A stretch of 64,000 nucleotides of DNA from Oryza sativa Japonica Group. Its lineage: Eukaryota > Streptophyta > Magnoliopsida > Poales > Poaceae. The first letter of the stretch is position 1; the number at the start of each line of letters is the position of its first letter. The stretch is taken from NCBI RefSeq assembly GCF_034140825.1, contig NC_089036.1:9519001-9583000 (forward strand), in the 5' to 3' direction. A program made the position numbers and the translations under genes. The notes under the pieces are model-generated. The model was not told the origin of the DNA. It worked only from the letters and a program-made list of their open reading frames with translations, and ran no database searches. Positions 46,518 through 55,500 of this stretch are shown piece after piece.

Positions 46518-47185
46518 CTCCTCGTGTGGCCTCTGCTGCTGCTGCTGATTCTTTCAGCGGTGGTGAACTGGTGGTGGTGGCGTCGGAGTCGGATGCTTTT
46601 AGAGATGCCCCAGCGAGGCAGATCACCGAGGGAGGAGAAGGAGAAGAAGGAGAAGGGAAAGCTCCTCTTTTTCGCCCCCCACAAAGCTGAGCTGCCCACC
46701 CGTGCGCGGCTGGAGCGGTGTCAGTCCGGCGTGGAAAGAGGCTAGAGTATCATCCTTGCCCCTCTTTCCCCCGCATATTTACCACCCCCTGCCATTGGGG
46801 GTCCTTCTCCACGTGTACTCCACTCGCAAGCGGTACTTGTTAGGAAGGTACGCTGTAGGTGGTCTCTTCCTACCTCCCCGGCGGCCGGCTCCGGTGCCGG
46901 CCGTCAGATCTCCGATGCCGCACACGACAGGGAGGAGGCGGCGGCAGCACGACCACTGCCACATGAGGAGGAGGAGGAGGATGATTTGGCGGCTGTGACG
47001 TGCGGCACCGACCATTGCAACGAGGAGAGACTGCGTGCAACCGTGCGAGGAGGTAGCGGAAGCGTGCTCCGCGAGGGAGCCACGTGGATTCTAAGATTTA
47101 TTGAATCATAATTCACATATTCAACAGAGAAATATTAGTAAAATTTTACAGATTGCTAATATTTTAAATCTGCTTCGCGATTGCT
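46518..47185. promoter_or_regulatory. Leader and promoter region of the bZIP gene
   Basis: The minus-strand leader is purine/pyrimidine-skewed (CTTCTCC-type runs near 46630-46660) and contains no upstream ATG between 46518 and 46700. A G-box CACGTG is at 46810-46815. Further out, sequence is GC-rich to about 47090 and then AT-rich. Autoregulation through the G-box is possible but only inferred. Confidence 0.5.
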
Positions 47186-47199
47186 CTAGTGAGCTTCTT

Positions 47200-50135
47200 C
47201 AACAACTCGTGCGGCCTTGTTGAATAACAACAAATAACGAGCAATCATGCCTCTGAGATTAATAAAAAAGGCAGCAGCAGCAAGCTTCCAGGATCGATCA
47301 ATCAGTTGGCAAGACAGCGAACGACGGCGGCGTCCTGGTTCTGGGCTTGGAACCTTGGCAATCTCCTTCCCCACCTCTCCTCCTACCTCCAAATCCTTTG
47401 CTTAGCTTCTAGAGTCTTTTAGCCCCTTGTATCCTTCCACCTTCCACCTCAAAACCTTCCACTATTGTAATAGAAATCAGTGGCTTCTTGTATTGGATTC
47501 GCACTGCTACTTCTGAGTTTGCTATTGTTCCAAGCGAGATAACTGGGATCCTAACAATCTGGTATCAGAGCCACCATTCCCCCACCAAATTCCACCATGA
47601 GTGACCAAGAGTGCTTGGAGGCCAATCATAGGCTAGAGGAGAAGATCGATCTGATTTTGAAGAAGTTGAATGAGATAGAAGCTAACAGGAGCAAGTTCTT
47701 CGAGGAGATGAGCGCCTCCATCAAGGCGACCACTACTGTCCTCACGGCTGCATCACATCCTCCACTCCAGGCACCACCTTCTTCGACGCCCACCACCTGT
47801 TTGATGAAGTGCTCCAACGACGATCGTCCTTGGGCGACGTCGAGCTCAGGCCACATCGACAAGGAGACTGCTCCGACAGTTGCCCTAGACCTTGGGGATG
47901 GCGAGGACAAGGTTCATGACCCCTGCATCGTCACCAAGGACTCATCCAAGGTCACGCCCACCATGTGTTCGATGAAATGCTCCAGCCCCGATACTAAGCC
48001 CGATCTCACCATGGTTGCGGAGGTTACCTACGCCAGCGCAGCCACTGCCTCTATGGAGTTGGTAACTGCTCAGGAAACCATTGGTGCCATGTACAGCGAC
48101 ACCTCTGACCATTCCAAGGTGATGCACACCAAGTGTTTGACGGTTGTCCTCGATGCCATTGGTGACACCGGTCAAGCTATGGTTGTGTTCCAGACCTGGA
48201 CAGATGCATTTAAGGACGATCCAACCTCCGTTCAGTTCATGGACTTTTTCTCATCAAGTATGATGGCTAACATCAAGTGGAACACACCAATGCCCACTAA
48301 GTGTTCGGTACAGTGCCTTGGGCATGGCAGCATGGCATTGATGCCTACAAACCCTTTTGATGTTAATCCATGGCCACCTCCTACTCTAGAAAAATATAGA
48401 AGTCAAGCAGTTGTGCATATGTTGTTATTTGAGACACTATTCAATGAGGAGCTAAGGTTGGAGAGAATTGAATTGAAGCCATGGCCACCTCCAACCTACG
48501 ATGGAGTAATTAGTGGATGGGATTCACAGCCTATGGCTGGTCCAAAATTCAAACTCTATTGGGCAAGAGTACGTCGTTTGCCACCTTGGCCGCCACCTAT
48601 CGAAGTAAGTTGTCTTGCATTGGTGTGTCATGACAATGTAATGATTTTCACTGAGCTGAAGGATATTAATTTGCATTGGGGTGAGCTGAAACCATGGCCC
48701 CCACCAAGTCAAACAAACTTCAAAAATATTATGGTTCAGCCCGAGCAATGCAAGTATTGGAAAATTAGAGTAGAAATGAGTATATTTGCTAGGAAGGAGA
48801 AGTGGAATTTACTTAATCAGAAAAGTTGCACAATGGTTGCAATATCTAGCTTGAAGGAGCATGTCAATGGGCAAGAACAGATCTGGTGTAGACCTTGGAA
48901 TCCTAGTGACTACAAGGTCTCCCCTGACATAATTATGTTGATTACTTCGTCCGTACTGCACCCCTATCATTTGGACCATATTGTTAGCCTTACATATCCT
49001 GAAGGTTTGGACACTCTAGTTAGTCATAAGGTGGTTCAGTTTGGGAGGGCTGATACTGCATGCAGTCATCAAAATAGACATACAATTGTTAGGACAACAG
49101 GGACATTTGTTAGGCCTGAGCTTGGTACTGGGAATGGTACACACATATTACTTGTTTCAGAGGCAGAAGCTGGATATGTGTCCATAAGGAATTTGCTTGA
49201 ACTGACAAGGAATGCTAGGCAGTGGCATAATTCCATGGTTGAGTATTTGTCATGGTTTGTGGATGCATGGATGGTTGCCAAACATGCAAGTAATTTTGGT
49301 TGGTATCTTAGTTGGGCTTCCCAAATTAAAAATATGGTGAAGAATTTGTTGCGACAGGCAAATAGGGCCAGCAATTTTGACACTTCTATACTTGAGATGA
49401 ACACACATGTTCAGAAACATTCAGCTTATACTCAAGTGCATAGCAGAGCTGAGGTAGTTACTGTTAAACCTGAAACAAAGGAGCTATTGAACGCTGAACT
49501 CTAGTCCTTTGCTATGCTTGTCAGCAACAAGATTGAGGACAATGATTTTGTATTGCTGCTTCTGAAACATCTCACTTCCTTAAGATTGATAGCTAAGATT
49601 GCATTGATCATGCCATGGGATCTAGCTGAAAGCGAAGGACAAATTTATAAAGCTTTTGGGACAGTACAAGTGTGCAATATAAATCAAGAGTGGAGCTTTG
49701 CAAGTTCAAAAGTTTATTTGATATCGACTTGCGGACAAGTCGAATTTCAAGGAGAGGGGATTGTTAGGATCCGTGGGCTGTACGTGGGCCAATTCAGCTG
49801 CTACGCTTACAAAGGCCCAATCATGTCTATGAGATTAATACAAAAAAGGCAGCAGCAACAAGCTTCCAAGATCGATCAATCAGTTGGCAAGACGGCGAAC
49901 GGCGACAGCGTCCTGGTTCTGGGCTTGGAACCTTGGCGATCTCCTTCCCCACCTCTCCTCCTACCTCCAAATCCTTTGCTTAGCTTCTAGAGTCTTTTAG
50001 CCCCTTGTATCCTTCCACCTTCTACCTCAAAACCTTCCACTATTGTAATAGAAATCAGTGGCTTCTTATATTGGATTCGCACTGCTACTTCTGAGTTTGC
50101 TATTGTTCCAAGCGAGAGAACTGGGATCCTAACAT
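47200..50135 (+). mobile_element. Non-autonomous LTR retroelement, Copia-like by primer site (fossil)
   Basis: The 3' LTR spans about 49767-50135 and has ends tgttaggatcc and ggatcctaaca. The 5' LTR (ending near 47560) matches it from about 47247 on, but its first part is replaced by unrelated sequence, so the left end is uncertain. A primer site complementary to initiator tRNA-Met (tggtatcagagc, about 47562) follows the 5' LTR, and a purine tract (aaggagagggga) precedes the 3' LTR. No reverse transcriptase, integrase or protease motifs are seen, so movement would need partner proteins. The LTRs differ at roughly ten positions in 350 bp, suggesting insertion on the order of one million years ago at common grass rates. 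The body looks largely whole; the 5' end is damaged. Confidence 0.8.
47597..49504 (+). CDS. Long open frame of the LTR element, unknown function
   Basis: This 635-residue frame begins about 25 bases after the primer site. Residues 1-45 (LEEKIDLILKKLNEIEANRS) predict a coiled coil, as seen at the start of many plant gag-like proteins. Residues about 60-250 carry degenerate PTxCxxKCS repeats. Residues about 255-375 carry four PWPPP repeats (NPWPPPTLEKY, KPWPPPTYDG, PWPPPIEV, KPWPPPSQT) spaced 37-47 residues apart. The last third has no recognised domain. I do not recognise gag, zinc-knuckle or pol motifs. A shorter frame follows before the 3' LTR. Whether any protein is made is unknown. Confidence 0.5.
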   Translation: MSDQECLEANHRLEEKIDLILKKLNEIEANRSKFFEEMSASIKATTTVLTAASHPPLQAPPSSTPTTCLMKCSNDDRPWATSSSGHIDKETAPTVALDLGDGEDKVHDPCIVTKDSSKVTPTMCSMKCSSPDTKPDLTMVAEVTYASAATASMELVTAQETIGAMYSDTSDHSKVMHTKCLTVVLDAIGDTGQAMVVFQTWTDAFKDDPTSVQFMDFFSSSMMANIKWNTPMPTKCSVQCLGHGSMALMPTNPFDVNPWPPPTLEKYRSQAVVHMLLFETLFNEELRLERIELKPWPPPTYDGVISGWDSQPMAGPKFKLYWARVRRLPPWPPPIEVSCLALVCHDNVMIFTELKDINLHWGELKPWPPPSQTNFKNIMVQPEQCKYWKIRVEMSIFARKEKWNLLNQKSCTMVAISSLKEHVNGQEQIWCRPWNPSDYKVSPDIIMLITSSVLHPYHLDHIVSLTYPEGLDTLVSHKVVQFGRADTACSHQNRHTIVRTTGTFVRPELGTGNGTHILLVSEAEAGYVSIRNLLELTRNARQWHNSMVEYLSWFVDAWMVAKHASNFGWYLSWASQIKNMVKNLLRQANRASNFDTSILEMNTHVQKHSAYTQVHSRAEVVTVKPETKELLNAEL

Positions 50136-50677
50136 AATCTTGACCATTTAGAGTCCTAGGTTAGGGTCATAATGACAAGAGGGTCAGAAAAGGGGGAAGA
50201 TAGAGGGGGGGGGGGAGTCGTTGGTTCTATTGGGATGACTGTGGGTGTTGGAGGACTGACGGTGGGATGCACCATCGGCGCCGTGGGGACGGAGGAGAAC
50301 GATGGGTCAGCGTCGGTGGTAAGGGCTAAACAAAGCAGTTGGTTTGGAGCTAGGTGGTGACAGATTATGCGGTGGAGTACTTAATGGAGACGTGAATTAG
50401 GGGAGGGGGGGAGGGGCTCGCCGGTGTTGTTTGTGCCTTCTGGCCAACCAATGATGCTTGGTGGCGGCATCAGTGCTCGAGGAAGTGTGCGGGGGCAAGC
50501 TCGCGTCACACTTGTGCTGCGTGCGGCTAGGGAAGAAGGAGAATGGGAGGAAAATGATAAGATCATATTGTTACGTACGAATCTTAAAGCATATAGTTGT
50601 CCAAAATACGAAAGACATGAGCTACGATTTTATGTCATAAGATATACTCATCTCTAGCTCATTCAGTAGTATAGATT
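50136..50677. other. Spacer with a G-rich segment
   Basis: A G-run of 12 or more lies near 50206, followed by GC-rich sequence to 50560. Frames here have no recognisable domain. It may be part of an older element whose ends are lost. Confidence 0.4.
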
Positions 50678-50832
50678 AATGCCCTCCGTTTCACAATGTA
50701 AGACTTTTTAACATTGCCCATATTTATATATATGCTAATGAATCTAGACATTATTATATATATAGATTTATTAGCATCTATATGAATGTAGATAATGCTA
50801 AAAAGTTTTACACTGTGAAACAGAGGAAAGTA
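50678..50832. mobile_element. Stowaway MITE
   Basis: The ends gccctccgtttcacaatgta and tacactgtgaaacagaggaa are inverted repeats, with TA nearby on each side. Non-coding. Confidence 0.85.
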
Positions 50833-51186
50833 CAATTTTAAGCTGATGATGCGTTCTTAATTAGAAAACCACTAGTTGACTAGTTGTAACGAGGCTATAT
50901 ATAGGAATTGAAGATGGATTCTCGTGCAGACCAGATTTCGGCCCATCCACGTCCAATGTTAGGTGGTAAAAGTTCAATTTTCGTCCTTCAACTCTATATC
51001 GAGTTTTATTCGTGTCCCTTGTCTAAAAAAAATCTACCTTACTGAGTGGTTTCGATAATAGTTTTATCACATATGATACAGTATAGGTTTAACTGGACCC
51101 AGGTATATGTGAAATCCTCCCTTTCTTCTACACCTTTGAATGACGCGAGTGACAGCAAAGTGTATGGATGTGACGATAGTGCTACC

Positions 51187-51270
51187 ATATATTGCATCCT
51201 GTGTCGCCATTATCACACACGAACGATAACTATATATTGCATCCTGTGTCGCCATTATCACACACGAACC
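51187..51270 (+). repeat. Two-copy tandem repeat, unit about 45 bp
   Basis: Two near-perfect copies of a unit containing atatattgcatcctgtgtcg and ccattatcacacacgaac lie side by side in a non-coding spacer. Confidence 0.85.
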
Positions 51271-51576
51271 AGAACGCAAGTGTGACAAGGGCTCCATGGT
51301 CTCCGTCCCATGCTTTGCCTTATTCTATGTCCTCGTCTTGACACTAGACAACCTTATCGACGAGATTGACCGCTTGGAGGGCCTCTTCTCTTCGCCTCAT
51401 CGAACAATTCCTCTGTTTGCACATTTTTACCACAATCAGCCACCCAGTTCCCTGATCCCCTCACCTATTCTCATTGAAAATAAAACTAAACAAAACTGAC
51501 ATATTACATATTATATTCAAAACATTTAATGGGTAGCATCAAAATTCCAACAAAAATATGAATTATTGGATTAGTA

Positions 51577-52281
51577 AGAGCAAGTCTAATAATACAGCCA
51601 ATTGCCGGTGACAGTAGTATCCAGGTCATCAAAAACCTTCATAAGAGCCGTCAAATACAATAACAGTTATAATAGGATGGTCCACCATATTATCTAAGAG
51701 AATAATTAACTCTGACAAAAGCACACCAAACCTTCTCTCTCTACCTTGTCTCCGTCGCGCCAGCCACCACACACCATCCATTTATTTCTGATATCTTTTG
51801 TGTACTCTCCCATCTTCTTCCTTGTTTTTTTATGAACACAAGCAGCAGGCCAAGCTTGCTCTTGAGCTTATCGTGGGCCGTCTCCCGAGTCCTTACACGT
51901 GGATGCTGTGTCAGCCCGCGGCACCACCTATCGCCGCCATGGTGGCATGTCCTCGAGCTCCTCTAGTCATCTTCATGACAACCTTGAGCTTCACGGGTAA
52001 GCTAAGAAGCGGTCGCAAGTGAGTCCGCCCGCTGGAGGTCTGGAGCAAGCTAAGCAATGGTGTGACGGTAGCGAGCAAGCAAGGAGATGACGACGATCCC
52101 GCGACAATCTTTAGCTCCTTCTCTCCTCATCAACGCCTTCATATGGGAAGTTGTGCTGTAGTCGGGTGATAGGATAGTCGCCGGCTCACATTCTCTCTCA
52201 CTCCCTCTCCCTTCCAACCCATCACCACATTCGACGTGGTCTCCTTTTCGCCAGTCCACGGTGTCTTATTATACCTGCTCT
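51577..52281. mobile_element. Mutator-like non-autonomous element next to the signal peptidase promoter
   Basis: The left terminus agagcaagtctaataataca and inverted right terminus agagcaggtataataagaca match each other. They share the agagca start of the element at 42136-42950. The interior from 51720 on is GC-richer with short frames and no recognised domain. It ends about 250 bp before the signal peptidase ATG. No clear 9-bp target duplication is visible. Confidence 0.6.
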
Positions 52282-52529
52282 AATATTTGATAAGGTAATG
52301 ATGTGATTTAAAAAAAAAACAAAATTCAGTTGCAAATGCACAGGCATTCGTAGACCAATCCTACCACGCCGACCAAACACCACCTTCCCCGCCACTAGCT
52401 TATCCTCCTCGTCTTCCCTTCCATCCCCCAACCCAACCCACCACCGCCTCGCCGCGGTCGCCGGCGAGAGGCGCCGCGCTGCGCGCGTCGAGAGGATCGC
52501 CTCCTCCTCCTCCTCCTCCTCCGGCAGCC

Positions 52530-55500
52530 ATGTCCTCCATCCACTTCTTCCCGGCCACCTCCCAGGCCGCCGCCCCGTCGCGCCGCCCCCTCACCAAACC
52601 CTCCCCAAAACCCCCCGCCGCCACCGCCGCGTACCACCGCGGCGGAGACAACGAGCCGGTGCTCTTCCCGCGCCTCTTCCTCAGGAGGCGTGCCCGGCCC
52701 GCCGCGGCGCCGGCCGAGGCGCCGCCGGTGGGCCCCGACGGCAGCAGCAGCGGCGGCGGGGGAGGAGGAGGGGAGGGGGGCGGGGGCGGAGGGGACGACG
52801 AGGAGGATGAGGGGACGAGGAAGGGGCTGCTGCCGGAGTGGCTCAGCGTCACGACGGACGACGCCAAGACGGTGCTGGCCGCCATCGCCATCTCGCTCGC
52901 CTTCCGCTCCTTCGTCGCCGAGCCGCGCTTCATCCCCTCGCTCTCCATGTTCCCCACCTTCGACGTCGGCGACCGCATTGTCGCCGAGAAGGTCCGTCTG
53001 CTCTTCCTTGACTTCTTTCCTTTTTGTTTTTGTCAACAGAGGATTCAGATTTTACTTAAATGTGCTGATTACTGAGTTCCGGGTGCACACATTTGCCTAA
53101 TGTTTCTGATAAAATGTGTGCCTTTTGAATTTCGACTTGGGTAAGTAATCAATACAGCACAATCGTAGAAATTTGTTCACGTACTTGTTACTTGTTGGTT
53201 TGCTTCCTGGTTGCGTAGCATATGATGATCACTGCCAAATTTTGTTTAGACGATAACCTGGTATAAGCATTGGTAAAACAAAATCCCCAACATACTAGAA
53301 TTCCGCATTGACATCAGCAAATAGGCATATGGACACATGACACATGTTCACATTATCATGCTCACCTCTGCAGGCAATGGCTGATCTTTTGCATATTGTT
53401 TTGTCCAGCCATCAGTCAAACAGTCATATATAGCTTGAGTTAGCTATAAAAATTATGAATGAGCTGTTTTAAATGGGTTTCACAGCACTTCTAAGTGTAA
53501 CAGGGAAGCAGGCGTAGACAGTCCGATTGTTGGTTAACATTTTAGGACATATTTTTTTTTTCATTTTTGTGTTAAATTATAAGAAATGATCATCGTCTAG
53601 TTAGATAGCATGCCTTAATATGTTCTATGCCTCCTGTTGGCAGTAAAAAGTTCTGAAATGAGGCTATTTATTTTGTAAAAAACTGCCTTCACAAGACTTG
53701 TTCATAATCTCAATAGACTTTGATCATATTGGGGATATTTGGAGTAATATACGATAACCTACATAAGTATAGAAAACAATGACAATATTCCACATAAAAA
53801 AGAGAGCATGACAATATGCACCCTTTGAATTGCATTAATCTTTCTACATAATCCTTAGTCCAAAGTATGTGCTTGTTGTCATTAACAGAACTAGCACGGT
53901 GGCCCGCGCAGATTGCGCGGCTAGCATCACTATATTTTCTCTCATATAATAGCATATATGTTTTCTCATTATATTATTTAAATATATTAAAATGACAACA
54001 TAATTTTAAATTTTGCAGTAACTTTACAAAACTAATAATGTGTAATATTCATATTGTATTTTATATACGTGTTAGTTATTAATTATTTTTAATATCAAAT
54101 TTTAGTTATTTGTAAATTATATATATTCCTATATGGACTCTAGACTTGTCTTTTAATATTTCTTTTTTTTTTAATTCTGAATTTTCTGTAAATTGTATTT
54201 CTATATAGACTCTATGCTCTTCTTCCAATATTATTTATTTTATTTCTGAATTTTTATTATTTCTAATTGTATTTCTATGTGGACTCTAAACTCATCTTTC
54301 AATATTCTTTAATTTTTAATTTCGAATTTCAGTTACTTCTAAATTGTATTCCTATATTGACTTTAAACTCTTCTTCCCATGTTTTTCTTAATTTCGAATT
54401 TTAGTTATTTGTAAATTGTATTTTTATACGGACTCTAAACTCTACTTTTAATTTTATTATGTTTATTTCAAATTTTAGTTTGTTTTAAATTCCTATATGG
54501 ACTCTATACTCTACTTCTAATATTCCTTAATTTTAATTCCGAATTTCAGTTATTTCCTAATTGTATTTTTATATGGACTCTATACTCTACTTTTAATATT
54601 CCTTAATTTTAATTCGGAATTTCAGTTATTTCCTAATTGTATTTTTATATGGACTCTATACTCTACTTTTAATATTCCTTATTTTTAATTCCGAATTTTA
54701 GTTATTTCCTAATTGTATTTCTATATGGACTCTAGTCTCCTCTTCTAATATTTCTTATTTTTTAATTCCTTTCAACTATTTCTAAATTGTATTTATAAAT
54801 GGACTCTAGTCTCCTCTTCTAATATTCCTTATTTTTTTAATTTCGAATTTCAGCTATTTCTAAATTGTATTTCTATATGGACTCTGCCTTTTCTTTTTCT
54901 CCGATTAATGTGAGAATTTCTAGGCCATGAGAGCGAGTGTGGAGGCTCCTTTTTCTATTCCTTTAATAATATAATAGATGTCACAATTCTCTCAAACAGT
55001 TCCTAGTACATCTTGGGCACAGGGTTTGACCTATCGGAACACTGATTTGTATCGGGGGTCACCGAAGTTCTGAAATTTCGGAAATATTGCGGAAATTTTG
55101 GACGATTTTTTTTTAAAAAAATGAATTCAAATTTAAAAATTGTGGGCGAAATTTCCAAAAAAAGAACAAAAACAGATAGCAACACTCGCTCTGTTTGGCA
55201 GCCATACAAGCAGCAGCAGCTGCATCACAAATTTGCGGCAATTCTTAACTACTGCAGCTGTGGCAACCAAGCTGGAAAAATACCAAGCTGAAAATGCACA
55301 AGGAAATATACCAATCTCGTCCTAGAACCAATAAGCCCAACCATTCTTCCATCAACTTCTAGAATATGAGATGCACATGAACAGAACTAGCTGGTTGTTG
55401 AAGAATATACTGAGAACAAACAAATGTGAAGAAGAGGGATAACCAAGCTGGTTGTTGAGCACCATCACCTTCACCGGCAGGTTCTCGACGTGGATCATGG

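Noticed and set aside
46336-46626. Possible upstream ORF overlapping the bZIP start
   Set aside because: The apparent start is GTG, not ATG; no ATG exists on the minus strand between 46518 and 46700.
52395-53036. 213- and 192-residue minus-strand frames over the signal peptidase first exon
   Set aside because: Antisense shadows of a GC-rich exon; Arg/Gly/Ser low-complexity translations with no domain, whereas the plus strand has an intact S26 peptidase.
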